In this document: in pieces, positions 42,204 to 51,734 of the stretch | Position numbering within the stretch: the first letter of the stretch is position 1 | Layout of the letters: the number at the start of each line of letters is the position of its first letter | From: an uncultured Collinsella sp. | Lineage (GTDB): Bacteria > Actinomycetota > Coriobacteriia > Coriobacteriales > Coriobacteriaceae | DNA length: 64,000 bases | Assembly (NCBI GenBank): GCA_902489665.1 | Contig: CABUAT010000006.1 | Coordinates: 1-64,000 of the forward strand | Direction of reading: 5' to 3' | Made by a program: the position numbers and the translations under genes | Notes under the pieces: generated by a model | Told to the model about the DNA's origin: nothing | What the model saw: the letters and a program-made list of their open reading frames with translations, nothing else | The model's database searches: none

Positions 42204-43076
42204 CTACGCGGAAAGCTCAAAGCCGTACTTGGCCCAAATCTTCTGGGCCTTCTTGTTGGACAGGCAAAAGTCGATGAACGCTTTGGCTTCGTCGGCATGC
42301 TCGGAGCTCTCGGCAACGGCACCCGGGTACACGATGGGCTTGTGCGAATCCTCGGGGCACACAAAGGCCTCCTCGATGCCGTCGTAGCGGAAGATATCGG
42401 AGCTGTAGACAAAACCGGCCACGCAGTCGCCTGTGGACACATAGGCGGCAGCGGTACCAACTTTGTCTGCCAGTGCGACCTTGTCGGCGATCTCGGGCGC
42501 ATACTCGCCGTCGTCGCCCTCGGTGCCGGTGTAGAGGCCCACGGAGGCCAAGGCCTGGTTGGCGTACTTACCGGCGGGGACGGTCTTAGCGTCGCCGATG
42601 GCAATCTTGCCGTCCAGGTTCGCAACGTCCGCGATGGCCTCGACCTTGGTGTCGGAACCCTCGGCGCGAACGATCACGAGGTCGTTGACGAACATGTCCT
42701 CACGGGTGCCGGCGTCGACGAGCTCGGCGGTCTCAGCGTCGTCCATGGTGCCCTTGGAGGCTGTGATGAGCACGTCGACAGCGGCACCGGCGCGCATCTG
42801 CTCGACAAGGTCGCCGGAGGCCTTAAACTGCGTGTCTGCAAACGTGGTGCCGGTCTGCTCGGTATAGAGTTCCTGGACCTCGGGGAGCGCCTTCTCGAGC
42901 GAGTTGGCGGCAAAGACCTGCAGCTCGACAGCCTTCTTGGAAGATGCCTTAGCAGAACCGGCATCGGATCCGGCCGGCTCGGACGTCTTGCTGCCCGAGC
43001 AGCCAGCAAGACCAAGGGCGGCAGCGGCGACAGCAGAAAGCGAGACGAATCCGCGGCGAGAAACCATATCGAACAT
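42204..43076 (-). CDS. modA: Molybdate-binding lipoprotein
   Basis: 290 aa. Signal peptide with a twin-arginine-like SRRGF and lipobox LAGC, so the mature protein is membrane-anchored. The binding-protein fold begins VELQVFAANSLEKALPEV, with ATVDVLITASKGTMD-like residues that contact oxyanions. Start at 43076 follows AAAGGG. First gene of modABC. A TATAAT lies 60 bases upstream. Confidence 0.9.
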   Translation of the reverse strand: MFDMVSRRGFVSLSAVAAAALGLAGCSGSKTSEPAGSDAGSAKASSKKAVELQVFAANSLEKALPEVQELYTEQTGTTFADTQFKASGDLVEQMRAGAAVDVLITASKGTMDDAETAELVDAGTREDMFVNDLVIVRAEGSDTKVEAIADVANLDGKIAIGDAKTVPAGKYANQALASVGLYTGTEGDDGEYAPEIADKVALADKVGTAAAYVSTGDCVAGFVYSSDIFRYDGIEEAFVCPEDSHKPIVYPGAVAESSEHADEAKAFIDFCLSNKKAQKIWAKYGFELSA

Positions 43077-43136
43077 ATTCAACCCTTTCGGACCTTGTGC
43101 CCGGGTACCCCACCGCGGGCTTTATTCTGTTACTAG

Positions 43137-43142
43137 ATTATA
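43137..43142 (-). promoter_or_regulatory. -10 element (TATAAT) of the modABC promoter
   Basis: Perfect TATAAT on the minus strand, about 60 bases before modA. The -35 is poor (CACAAA at 17 bases), which would fit a regulated promoter. AT-rich TTATTATCACAAACATTATT covers the -35 region. Confidence 0.55.
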
Positions 43143-43232
43143 CTTCCGCGCGAATAATGTTTGTGATAATAATTTCTCGTCTAATAAGCTTCTTTCACCG
43201 ATAACCCCGAGATGGCCGCACTGTCGCTGCAT

Positions 43233-43267
43233 AAAAAAGGCGGAGCAGCCCGTAAGGTCGCTCCGCC
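43233..43267 (-). terminator. Terminator of the moeA-mog operon
   Basis: GGCGGAGC/GCTCCGCC 8-bp stem with 13-nt loop followed by TTTTTT on the minus strand. Confidence 0.9.
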
Positions 43268-43280
43268 GCAGGTAGCGCGC

Positions 43281-43760
43281 TTATTTGGTATGTCCGCCGC
43301 CCGCTGTCATCTGAGCCGCATGCTCCAGCTGGTCTGCTATGGCCTCCCAGCTTTCGCGGGCCGCTTTCGTGGATCCCGGAAAGTTGATGACAAGCGTATG
43401 CCCACGCTGCATGCACACGGCGCGCGAGAGCATAGCGCGGCGCGTCTTGGTCATGGAGTACGCACGGATTGCCTCTGCAATACCCGGCACATCGCGGTCG
43501 CAGACGGCACGCGTCGCCTCGGGCGTCACGTCGCGCATCGAAAGTCCCGTGCCGCCACAGGTGAGGACGACGTTGGCGTGGCACTCATCGGCAGCTTCCA
43601 CAATGGCATCACCGATCTCGCTGGCGTCGTCGCGCACGACCACATGTGAGACGACCGTCCAGCCCTGCGCCTCGATAAGTTCCTCGAGTGCGGCTCCAGC
43701 CTCGTCCTGAGCAAGATCGCGCGTATCCGAGCACGTCACGATCGAAATCTTCAACTCCAT
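43281..43760 (-). CDS. mog: Molybdopterin adenylyltransferase (MogA/MoaB family)
   Basis: 159 aa. Activates molybdopterin by adenylation before Mo insertion by MoeA. The family hallmark LTCGGTGLSMRDVTPEA is in the middle and INFPGSTKA near the end. Start 43760 follows GAGGAAG; upstream open frame is unsupported. It lies 10 bases downstream of moeA. Confidence 0.92.
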   Translation of the reverse strand: MELKISIVTCSDTRDLAQDEAGAALEELIEAQGWTVVSHVVVRDDASEIGDAIVEAADECHANVVLTCGGTGLSMRDVTPEATRAVCDRDVPGIAEAIRAYSMTKTRRAMLSRAVCMQRGHTLVINFPGSTKAARESWEAIADQLEHAAQMTAGGGHTK

Positions 43761-43770
43761 AGTCTTCCTC

Positions 43771-45033
43771 CTACAACACCGTGCCCTCGGGCAGGTCGAC
43801 ACGCACGACATCCACGACGTCGCCCGCCTTGAGCTCGCACGGTCCTTCGTCAATACGCAGCAGGCAGTTGGACCGCTGCATCGTGCCGAGCAGCGCCGAA
43901 TTCTGCGTCTTGGCCTCGGTCACCAACAGCTCACTGGTCTCGGGGTCGCGCAAAACCGTGGCGCGATCGAAGAAGCGTCGGTCCTGGCGCTTTTTCACGC
44001 CGTGCGTGAGCGTCGCCTGCTGCACGGGACGCACGCCCTCGGCAAAGCCGAGCATCTTGCGAATCGCCGGACGGGCGAGCATCTCAAAGCCCACATACGC
44101 CGCGGCCGGATTGCCTGAAAGCCCTAGGTAGGGCTTGCCCCCGAGCAAGCCAAACGTGATGGCCTTGCCCGGACGCATCGAGATGCGATCGAACAGCACC
44201 ACGCCCTCGCGCCGGACGAGCGCCGTCACGTAGTCGTAATCGCCCGCCGAGGCGCCGCCGCTCGTAATGACAAAATCGCACTCTCGCGTGGCGCGATGCA
44301 CCAGCTCGCCAATCGCCTGCTCATCGTCGGGCGCAATACCGTAGAACACGGGCTCGGCGCCGGCATCGAGCGCCTCGGCCATCAGCGCCGAGGAGTTGGA
44401 GTCGCGAATCTGCCCGCGCGCCGGCAGCTCACCCGGCGCGACCAGCTCCGTGCCCAGCGAGATAATGCCCACGCGCGGAGCGGCATGCACCTTCACGTTC
44501 GCATACCCTGCGCTCGCCAGCAGACCCGCGCCCGCCGGAGCCACGACCTCGCCGGCGTGCATCACAACATCGCCGGCATGGGCCTCCTCGGCAGCAGAGC
44601 GAACGTTCTCTCCCACCTTGGCCGGCGCCGAGAAGCGAACGTGCGAGCCCTCGTTGCCGTCACCATCGAGCACGTCGACGATCTCGTACTTCACCACGGC
44701 ATTGGCGCCTTCGGGCACCGGCGCGCCTGTCATAATGCGGACCGCCTCGCACGCGCCGATAGCGCCCTCAAACACATGGCCCGCGGCCTCGTGTCCGATA
44801 ACGTCGAGCGTCACCGGCGCCTCGCCAGATGCCTGCGCCAAGTCCGCCGAGCGCACGGCATATCCGTCCATAGCGCTGTTGGCAAACGGCGAGATGTCGA
44901 TATCGGCCACCGCGTCCTCGGCCAAGGGAAGACCAGCCGCCTGCCACACGGGAATCTCGACGAGATCGGTCGGAGCAACGTGCGACAGGACAATCGACCG
45001 TGCGTCATCCAGCGGAATGAGTTTCTCTGCCAT
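43771..45033 (-). CDS. moeA: Molybdopterin molybdenumtransferase MoeA
   Basis: 420 aa, normal length. Inserts Mo into adenylated molybdopterin. Typical stretches are NSAMDGYAVR, GAPVPEGANAVV, LGTELV, SGGASAGDYDYV and GNPAAAYVGFE. Start at 45033 (ATG, GAGG upstream). Operon with mog; located next to modABC, as expected for Mo supply. Confidence 0.94.
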   Translation of the reverse strand: MAEKLIPLDDARSIVLSHVAPTDLVEIPVWQAAGLPLAEDAVADIDISPFANSAMDGYAVRSADLAQASGEAPVTLDVIGHEAAGHVFEGAIGACEAVRIMTGAPVPEGANAVVKYEIVDVLDGDGNEGSHVRFSAPAKVGENVRSAAEEAHAGDVVMHAGEVVAPAGAGLLASAGYANVKVHAAPRVGIISLGTELVAPGELPARGQIRDSNSSALMAEALDAGAEPVFYGIAPDDEQAIGELVHRATRECDFVITSGGASAGDYDYVTALVRREGVVLFDRISMRPGKAITFGLLGGKPYLGLSGNPAAAYVGFEMLARPAIRKMLGFAEGVRPVQQATLTHGVKKRQDRRFFDRATVLRDPETSELLVTEAKTQNSALLGTMQRSNCLLRIDEGPCELKAGDVVDVVRVDLPEGTVL

Positions 45034-45243
45034 ATGCACCTCTTAATGTCACGGCGCACAACAGGGGCGCCGATTCTTTATGCTTGTCTCAGTATAATCC
45101 CCAGACGCACGGCCGCGACTTGGCCTGTACCCGCAAATACACCTGTCGGCCGCAAGCCACGAAACAGAATCGAAACCAACCCACCGGCTCGTCGCGTTTA
45201 CCGCGTTTTATAATGCTTGCGTTGCAACCTAAAAGAGGAACGT

Positions 45244-46665
45244 ATGACTCATAACGACAAACCCGAAAGCGCAAACGAGGCGCAAGACCATCCCCAGTCG
45301 CTCGACGACGGCGGCTTTTTCTCCCTGAACGACGTCATCACGGCAGGCAGGCATCAACTTACCCGCTCCGAGCATCTCTTGGCTGCCGACACGCGCCGCA
45401 ACGCCCGCAACCTACTCGCGAGCGCCAAGTTGCTCGCGCTCGTCGTCATTGTCTCGCTCGCCATGGGCGTCGCCGCTTGGGCGTTTTTGGCCTCGCTGAA
45501 TATCGCCACCGACTATCGCGAGCACCATGTGTGGGTCTACGCCTTGCTTCCCGTTGTGGGCGTTGCCACCGCATGGGTGTACAAAAACCACGGTCTTGCC
45601 GCCAAACGCGGTAACAACCTGGTCATCGACTCCGCCCTGGGCACACGCCTCATCCATATGCGCATGGCCGTCCTCACCTTCGTCTGTTCCACGCTCACGC
45701 ACCTAACGGGCGGATCGGCCGGTCGCGAGGGAGCCGCGGTGCAGATTGGCGGCACCATCGCCAGCAACATCTCGAGCCTCGCCCACCTCAAAAAGCATGA
45801 CCACCACGACCTCATGCTCGCCGGCATCTCGTCGGCCTTTGGCGCCGTATTCGGTTCGCCCCTTGCCGGAGCTTTCTTTGGCATGGAGATGTGCTTTATC
45901 GGCAAGATCGACTACACCGCGGGCATCTACTGCCTGGTCGCCTCGTTTACCGGCTACTTTACATCACTCGCCCTAGGTACCGAGTACGAGGCGAATGTTA
46001 TCGCCAGCGTTCCCAACATGACACCACGGACGGTTGTCATCGTTGTTATCAGTGCCATTATCTTCGGTCTGACGGCACGCCTCTTTGCCTGGTCAGTTCG
46101 AACCGTCAAGAGCCTGTACGGTCGCTTTATCACCAATTACCTCGTTCGCGCACTCATAGGCGCACTCGTGGTTTTGGCCGCCTATGCCCTCCTCGACGCC
46201 TGGGACTACGCCGGCCTTTCCACGTGGCTTTCCGGCGCCGGATTTGCCGGCAACACCACCCTGGCGGACGCAGTCATCAAGTTGGTCGTCACAGCGCTCA
46301 CCCTGGGCGCGGGCTTCCAAGGCGGCGAGGTCACGCCCCTGTTTGGCATCGGTGCGGCGCTCGGCGGCTGGATCAGTTGCCTCGTCGGAATCGACCCCAG
46401 CTTTCTGGCGGCGCTGGGCATGCTCGGCGTGTTCTGTGCCGGCCTCAACGTGCCCATCACCACCTGCATGATGGCCATCGACCTGTTCCACGGCACGGCC
46501 GCCGGGTTCTTTGTCATCGTGGCCTTTATCAGCTACCTAACCGGCGGGCACCGCGGCGTGTACCCCGCCCAGCGCATCATCTCACCCAAGCGCCGTTCGC
46601 TTATTGTGGATGAGGGCGGTACGGTAGCGGATGCTATCGAGCGCCACAACGACCTGATAGAGTAG
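45244..46665 (+). CDS. CLC-family anion channel/antiporter
   Basis: 473 aa with an N-terminal cytoplasmic stretch of 55 residues and about 11 helices. The gating Glu is in GGSAGREGAAVQIGG and the late conserved loop is GGEVTPLFGIGAALG. The first selectivity-filter motif, GSGIP in chloride-type CLCs, is replaced here by RGNNLVIDSA, which recalls the fluoride-exporting CLC-F group (inference). Start at 45244 follows GAGGAA. Divergent from moeA. Confidence 0.85.
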   Translation: MTHNDKPESANEAQDHPQSLDDGGFFSLNDVITAGRHQLTRSEHLLAADTRRNARNLLASAKLLALVVIVSLAMGVAAWAFLASLNIATDYREHHVWVYALLPVVGVATAWVYKNHGLAAKRGNNLVIDSALGTRLIHMRMAVLTFVCSTLTHLTGGSAGREGAAVQIGGTIASNISSLAHLKKHDHHDLMLAGISSAFGAVFGSPLAGAFFGMEMCFIGKIDYTAGIYCLVASFTGYFTSLALGTEYEANVIASVPNMTPRTVVIVVISAIIFGLTARLFAWSVRTVKSLYGRFITNYLVRALIGALVVLAAYALLDAWDYAGLSTWLSGAGFAGNTTLADAVIKLVVTALTLGAGFQGGEVTPLFGIGAALGGWISCLVGIDPSFLAALGMLGVFCAGLNVPITTCMMAIDLFHGTAAGFFVIVAFISYLTGGHRGVYPAQRIISPKRRSLIVDEGGTVADAIERHNDLIE

Positions 46666-46752
46666 ACGTAAGTATTCGCCGTGCAGCCACAATCGGGGGC
46701 AATTCGACCTGAGCGCGACCGCACCGTCACGTCATACGCCGGGAGTCGCCCC

Positions 46753-47715
46753 ATGCACGCAACTGATTTTGGTCGCACGCTCATCATCGCCAACCCAGCC
46801 GCCCAGTCGGGTGCGGCGCACGAAGTTGCCGAGCGCCTGCAGCGCTTTTTGGACATGACTGCACGCGCATCCCAGTTTGACCTGGTGCTGACCGAGCGCA
46901 TGGGGCACGCCGAGGAGCTAGCCGCCCAGGCAACGGGCTATCGCACCGTTATCGCCCTTGGCGGCGACGGCGTGATCCACGAGGTCGTCAACGGACTTAT
47001 GGCGCAAGAGGAGGACGCCCGCCCCGCTCTTGCCATCCTACCCGTGGGCTCTGGCAACGATTTTGCCCAAACGCTCGGCATCGACGATTTCTCCGGTAAG
47101 GATTTTGGCGCGCTGCTCACCTGCGAGCTGCAGCGTCAGGACATCGGGCGCATTCGCTCATGGAACCCCGCAAGCGGCAGCGGCGAGGCGATCGTCGAGT
47201 ACTACGACCAGACGCTTTCGGTCGGTATCGATGCCGCCATCGGCCTTGGCACCACCGAGCTGCGCAAAAAGACCGGCTTGACGGGCGCGCCGCTCTACAC
47301 CCTCTCGGGACTTGAGCAGTTTGGCCTACGCTATCGCAACTACCCCATGACAGTCAGCTTTGACAGAGCGCCCGCCGAGCGCGTGAGGGCGATCATCATG
47401 GCGATTCAGCTGGGTCCTACCTACGGCTCGGGCTATCGTATCTGTCCCGACGCCGACCCCTGTGACGGTATATTCGACGTCTGCTACGCCTGCGGCCCCG
47501 TTCCGCGCGCGGTCGCGCTTCCCATGTTCCTTTCGGCCAAAGATGGCCACCATACCAAGCTGCCACCGGTTCGCATGTGCCGCTGTCGCCATGCCGAGCT
47601 CACCCTTGAGGAGCCCGACTACCCCATCCAGGCCGACGGCGAGCCCGTTGTCGCCTCGCGCATCGAGGTCGACATCCTCGCCGGCGCCCTCCACGTCTGG
47701 CACCCCACCCGCTAA
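46753..47715 (+). CDS. Diacylglycerol/lipid kinase family protein
   Basis: 320 aa, DagK/YegS-like. The catalytic ALGGDGVIHEVVNGL motif and LPVGSGNDFAQTLGI are present. Transfers phosphate from ATP to a lipid such as diacylglycerol; the exact lipid is not known. The start at 46753 follows GGGAG; an upstream in-frame codon gives 24 more residues without family similarity. About 90 bases after the CLC gene and possibly co-transcribed. Palindromic repeat copy 3 follows. Confidence 0.9.
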   Translation: MHATDFGRTLIIANPAAQSGAAHEVAERLQRFLDMTARASQFDLVLTERMGHAEELAAQATGYRTVIALGGDGVIHEVVNGLMAQEEDARPALAILPVGSGNDFAQTLGIDDFSGKDFGALLTCELQRQDIGRIRSWNPASGSGEAIVEYYDQTLSVGIDAAIGLGTTELRKKTGLTGAPLYTLSGLEQFGLRYRNYPMTVSFDRAPAERVRAIIMAIQLGPTYGSGYRICPDADPCDGIFDVCYACGPVPRAVALPMFLSAKDGHHTKLPPVRMCRCRHAELTLEEPDYPIQADGEPVVASRIEVDILAGALHVWHPTR

Positions 47716-47723
47716 CCCCACCT

Positions 47724-47792
47724 AAGTTGCGGTGAAATAGGGACTGTTTATGCATCTAAAGCCGCAAAACAGTCCCTATTTCACCGCAACTT
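47724..47792. repeat. Long palindromic repeat, copy 3 of 4
   Basis: Perfect 26-bp arms starting AAGTTGCGGTGAAATAGGGA, 17-nt loop. It lies between the convergent lipid kinase (plus) and release-factor-like gene (minus). The inner stem differs from copies 1, 2 and 4 (GGGACTGTTT instead of TTCCTG) while staying fully paired. Confidence 0.92.
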
Positions 47793-47801
47793 ATGAGGAG
47801 G

Positions 47802-48182
47802 CTATTCGTCGCTGCCCGGTTTGCGACGGTTGGCCTTTTTAATGGCGTTGAAGTGCTTGTCATTAAGCCTGCGCTGGCGAGAGCGCTGAGGCACCTTGGT
47901 CTTTACGCGTCGACGCGGTGGACGCCCGCGACGCTCAAGCTCAGCGCGCAGCTTACGCAGGCAGCAGCTGCGATTCTGAAACTGGCTGCGGCTCTCACGC
48001 GCCGTCACGACAATCCCCGTGGGCCCATGTTTCATACGCACCGCAGAGTCCGTCGTGTTCACGCCCTGCCCGCCCGGACCCGTCGCGCGAAACACCTGTA
48101 CCTCGCAATCGCGCGCCAGCTCCTCGACCGACATCTCGGCATAGCGCGCATACTCACGCCATCCCATCTTGTTCTCATCCAT
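47802..48182 (-). CDS. Release-factor-like peptidyl-tRNA hydrolase (ArfB/RF-1 domain)
   Basis: 126 aa. Contains the GGQ catalytic motif (ATGPGGQGVNTTDSAVRM) and a highly basic C-terminal tail, but no stop-codon recognition domain. Such proteins (ArfB/YaeJ type) release peptides from stalled ribosomes. The tail RRRVKTKVPQRSRQRR suits binding in the mRNA channel. Start 48182 follows GGGAGGTG. Confidence 0.85.
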   Translation of the reverse strand: MDENKMGWREYARYAEMSVEELARDCEVQVFRATGPGGQGVNTTDSAVRMKHGPTGIVVTARESRSQFQNRSCCLRKLRAELERRGRPPRRRVKTKVPQRSRQRRLNDKHFNAIKKANRRKPGSDE

Positions 48183-48202
48183 ATCAGCACCTCCCCTCAT
48201 AC

Positions 48203-48238
48203 AAAAAATGTGACAAAGGGACAGTCCCTTTGTCACAT
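48203..48238 (-). terminator. Terminator of xpt (31-nt perfect palindrome)
   Basis: Arms ATGTGACAAAGGGAC/GTCCCTTTGTCACAT around one base, followed by TTTTT on the minus strand, about 28 bases after the xpt stop. Confidence 0.88.
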
Positions 48239-48265
48239 CGCATACCAATCGCTTGTGTTGCGCGC

Positions 48266-48844
48266 TTAGGCGAAGGTGATCTCGCCGTTCTCGCAGTCCA
48301 TATCGGCGATACGGGCCAGGCTCTCAACGCGGAAGCCGCGTTTACGGAGCTTATCGCCGCCGCCCTGGAAGCCCTTCTCAACGGCAATGCCAATGCCGGC
48401 AACTTCGGCGCCCGCAGCCTCGCAGATCTTAATAAGGCCCTCAAGCGCGCAGCCGTTGGCCAGGAAGTCGTCGATAATCAGGACCTTATCGCCCTCGGAC
48501 AGAAAGCGCTTACCCACGATAACCGGGTACTCCTTCTGCTTGGTAAAGGAATAGATGGTCGTGGCATACTGCTCGCCGTCAAGGTTGATGGACTGGGCCT
48601 TCTTTGCAAAGACCACCGGCACGCCGCCAAAATGCTGAGCTGCGATGCAGGCCATACCAATACCCGAAGCCTCAATCGTCAGGATCTTGTTGATCTCGAC
48701 ACCCTCGAACAGACGGGCCCATTCGGCGCCCATGTGGTCGAACAGCTCAACGTCGCACTGGTGGTTGAGGAAGGCATCAACCTTAAGGACGTTACCGGCC
48801 TTTACGATGCCGTCATGGCGAATACGATCCTCAAGCTCCTGCAT
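48266..48844 (-). CDS. xpt: Xanthine phosphoribosyltransferase
   Basis: 192 aa. Converts xanthine and PRPP to XMP. PRPP-binding motif VLIIDDFLANGCALEGL; the ILTIEASGIGMACIAA and FAKKAQSINLD segments match Xpt of Firmicutes. AAGGGG precedes the ATG. No purine riboswitch was recognised in the 160 bases upstream. Confidence 0.94.
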   Translation of the reverse strand: MQELEDRIRHDGIVKAGNVLKVDAFLNHQCDVELFDHMGAEWARLFEGVEINKILTIEASGIGMACIAAQHFGGVPVVFAKKAQSINLDGEQYATTIYSFTKQKEYPVIVGKRFLSEGDKVLIIDDFLANGCALEGLIKICEAAGAEVAGIGIAVEKGFQGGGDKLRKRGFRVESLARIADMDCENGEITFA

Positions 48845-49004
48845 GGCGCAACCCCTTCTCGCGGCAACGATACCGCGCGATTAATAAACGTTGTTCGATA
48901 GTCTACCACGGACCGACCCCCGCCCACCCCACAAGCCGCATCGCACTATAAAGCTGCAAGACCAGTAGATAGGCCCGATTCGTGGCAGACAGCCTCCCAA
49001 CACG

Positions 49005-50309
49005 CTAATGCCGGGTGCGCGTCCTCACCAAACGTACCAATGTGAGCGCAAAGCCCACGGTAGCAACGGCCATCAGCACGTAGAATACCAAACGAAAGCC
49101 AAAGAGGAACACGTCCGGACGACCCGCCACATAGCTCGTGACCGTCTTGCCCATCGCCGCGCTCGTCTGTCCATACAGGATGCGCGACGCCGCCGTAATA
49201 CCCAGCGCTATGCCCGCATAGCGCGCCAAGCTGCTCAAGCTGCCCGCAAAGCCAAGCGCCTCACGCGGAGCTGAACCCATATACAGCGAATTATTGGGGC
49301 TCTGGAAGATCGACGTGCCGCACGACATAAACGCGACGCAGCACACAATCATCAAGATGGAAGAGTGCTCGTCAAGCGTGCTCACCGCAAAGAGACCGCA
49401 CACGTACACGCCCAGGCCAACGGCCGTGGGCGCTTCACAACCAACACGGTCGGACACCGAGCCCGAAAGCGGGCCCACAAAGGCATTCACGACCGGCATC
49501 GCCAAAAACAACAGGCCGGAGATATCGGAGCTAAAGCCGTGGGCATCCTGAAAGTAGAACGGCAGCACAAACTCGGAGGCACCGATACCCACGAACACGA
49601 TAAGCATGCAAGCCAGGTTAATCGTGAAAGCCGAGCTCGCAAAGCAGCGACGCGCCGCCTCTGTCAACGGCATAGGGCGTTCGCCAGCCTCCGGCTTCAC
49701 ATGCGGCAGCGTATAGAGTCCCACGATAAACGAGATTACGCCAATGGGCAGATTGATAAGGAAGATGCTCTCCCAGGGAAAGCTCGCCACCAGCACGCCG
49801 CCGAGCACGGGGCCGCACATCATGCCAAGAGCCACAAAGGTCGCCAGAATGCCCATGGCACGGCCGCGCTCACGCGCCGGAAACGACTCGGTGATGATGC
49901 CCATATTGTTGGCCATCGCGGCGGCACAGCCAATGCCCTGCACGAAACGCGCCAAGATAAGCACCTCGAGCGAAGCCGAAAGCCCGCAAAGCAACGAGCC
50001 ACCCGTAAAGACGATTACACCAAGCTGGAACACATTCACCTTGCCGCGCACATCGCCCAAGCGGCCAAACGGCAGCATGGCGACGCACGTCGCGAGCAGA
50101 TACACCGAGCTCACGAGCTGAATGCGGTCGAGACCCACCCCCAGCTCCTTTTGCATCACTGGGAGCGCCACCGTCACGATGCTCGCATCCAGACACGCCA
50201 TAAAGGTCATGACGAGCACGGTGAACAGAATCGCCCATTTATTCTTACCGTGGGTGTCGCCCTCTAGGGCAATGTGCTCGCGGCGCAGCTGCTCTGCAGT
50301 TTTCTCCAT
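49005..50309 (-). CDS. MFS transporter, multidrug-efflux (DHA2-like)
   Basis: 434 aa, 12 or more helices. MFS motifs: LDASIVTVALPVM in helix 1 (DHA2-type D-x-T/S pattern), GRLGDVRGKVNVF between helices 2 and 3, and LVQGIG-like FVQGIGCAA in helix 4. Substrate unknown; drug export is a family inference. Start 50309 follows AAAGGA. Downstream of a terminator, so monocistronic. Confidence 0.87.
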   Translation of the reverse strand: MEKTAEQLRREHIALEGDTHGKNKWAILFTVLVMTFMACLDASIVTVALPVMQKELGVGLDRIQLVSSVYLLATCVAMLPFGRLGDVRGKVNVFQLGVIVFTGGSLLCGLSASLEVLILARFVQGIGCAAAMANNMGIITESFPARERGRAMGILATFVALGMMCGPVLGGVLVASFPWESIFLINLPIGVISFIVGLYTLPHVKPEAGERPMPLTEAARRCFASSAFTINLACMLIVFVGIGASEFVLPFYFQDAHGFSSDISGLLFLAMPVVNAFVGPLSGSVSDRVGCEAPTAVGLGVYVCGLFAVSTLDEHSSILMIVCCVAFMSCGTSIFQSPNNSLYMGSAPREALGFAGSLSSLARYAGIALGITAASRILYGQTSAAMGKTVTSYVAGRPDVFLFGFRLVFYVLMAVATVGFALTLVRLVRTRTRH

Positions 50310-50334
50310 GTATATCCTTTCTATCGTGCAACGC

Positions 50335-50381
50335 AAAAACGGGACCCCAATCGCCTACAAACGGACACGATCGGGGTCCCG
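50335..50381 (-). terminator. Terminator of the O-acetylhomoserine sulfhydrylase gene
   Basis: CGGGACCCC with CGAT extension pairs with ATCG-GGGGTCCCG; TTTTTG follows on the minus strand. Confidence 0.85.
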
Positions 50382-50450
50382 CCTACGGAATCGGAACTAT
50401 GAGGACGTCGTCAGCCGAAAAGCCGTCCCACGCCTCGCACGCACGCTAGC

Positions 50451-51734
50451 CTAGCACTGCTCGAGTGCCTGCTCAAGGTCGGCAATCAGATCGGCCGTGT
50501 CCTCGAGGCCGCACGACAGGCGCACCATGTCGGCGGAGATACCGCAGGCGATGAGTTCCTCGTCGTTCATCTGGCGATGCGTAGCGTTAGCAGGATGCAG
50601 GCAGCAAGTGCGGGCGTCGGCAACGTGCGTGGCGATCTGGGCGAGCTTGAGGCTCTTCATAAAGGTCTCGGCCGCCGCGCGACCACCGTTAAAGCCAAAG
50701 CTCACAACGCCGCAGGTACCGTTGGGCATGTACTTCTGAGCGATGTCATAGTACTTATCGCCCTCCAGGCCCGGATAGCTCACGAAGCGCACCTTGGGAT
50801 GGCTCTGCAGGAACTTGGCAACGGCCAGGCCGTTCTCGCAATGACGCGGCATGCGCACATGCAGGCTCTCGAGCGAGCTGTTCAGGAAGAAGGCCGCCTG
50901 CGGATTCTGCATAGGACCAAGATCGCGCATGAGCTGAGCGGTTGCCTTGGTAATGAAGGCACCCTCGCGACCAAACTTCTCGGCATAGGTCACGCCGTGG
51001 TAGCTCTCATCGGGCGTGGTAAGACCCGGGAACTTCTCCGCATGAGCCATCCAGTCAAACTGGCCGTGGTCAACGATCACGCCGCCCAGGTAGGCAGCAT
51101 GTCCATCCATGTACTTGGTGGTGGAGTGCGTAACGATGTCGGCGCCCCACTCAAAGGGACGGCACATCACAGGCGTCGGGAAGGTGTTGTCGACCATCAG
51201 CGGCACGCCGTGGTCATGTGCGGCCTTGGCAAAGCGCTCAATATCGAGCACGGCAAGGGCGGGGTTGGCAATCGTCTCGCCAAAGACGAGCTTGGTATTG
51301 GGCTCAAAGGCTGCCTCGAGCTCCTCATCGGTGCAGTCGGGGGCAACGAACGTGCAGGTCACGCCCATGCGGCCCATGGTGTGGGCGAGCAGGTTATACG
51401 TACCGCCGTAAATGGCAGAGCTAGCGACCACATGATCGCCGGCACCGGCCACGTTAAAGATCGCGAGGAAGTTCGCAGCCATGCCCGAGCTCGTGAGCAT
51501 CGCGGCGGTGCCTCCCTCCATCTCGCAGATCTTGGCGGCAACCAGATCGCACGTGGGGTTCTGCAGGCGGCTGTAGAAGTAGCCCGACTCCTCCAGGTCA
51601 AACAGCTTACCCATATGCTCCGACGTGTCGTACTTCCACGTGGTGGACTGGTAAATGGGCACCTGGCGCGGCTCGGCATCTCCCGGGTGATAGCCGCCCT
51701 GAACACATGTAGTACCGATGGTCTGCTCGCTCAT
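50451..51734 (-). CDS. metY: O-acetylhomoserine aminocarboxypropyltransferase/sulfhydrylase
   Basis: 427 aa, Cys/Met-metabolism PLP family. Active-site Lys in VTHSTTKYMDGHAAYLGG; other matches are YQSTTWKYDT and YSRLQNPTCD. Makes homocysteine from O-acetylhomoserine and sulfide. The length (about 425-430) is typical of MetY rather than shorter cystathionine enzymes (about 380-400). Confidence 0.9.
   Translation of the reverse strand: MSEQTIGTTCVQGGYHPGDAEPRQVPIYQSTTWKYDTSEHMGKLFDLEESGYFYSRLQNPTCDLVAAKICEMEGGTAAMLTSSGMAANFLAIFNVAGAGDHVVASSAIYGGTYNLLAHTMGRMGVTCTFVAPDCTDEELEAAFEPNTKLVFGETIANPALAVLDIERFAKAAHDHGVPLMVDNTFPTPVMCRPFEWGADIVTHSTTKYMDGHAAYLGGVIVDHGQFDWMAHAEKFPGLTTPDESYHGVTYAEKFGREGAFITKATAQLMRDLGPMQNPQAAFFLNSSLESLHVRMPRHCENGLAVAKFLQSHPKVRFVSYPGLEGDKYYDIAQKYMPNGTCGVVSFGFNGGRAAAETFMKSLKLAQIATHVADARTCCLHPANATHRQMNDEELIACGISADMVRLSCGLEDTADLIADLEQALEQC

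Noticed and set aside
43077..43200. Moco riboswitch or ModE palindrome before modA
   Set aside because: Only an AT-rich stretch and a TATAAT are visible; no convincing aptamer or ModE box.
48203..48238. 31-nt perfect palindrome as operator or mobile element
   Set aside because: It is followed by a T-run directly after xpt and is fully explained as an intrinsic terminator.
48845..49004. Purine riboswitch upstream of xpt
   Set aside because: No conserved purine-aptamer core could be found in the leader.
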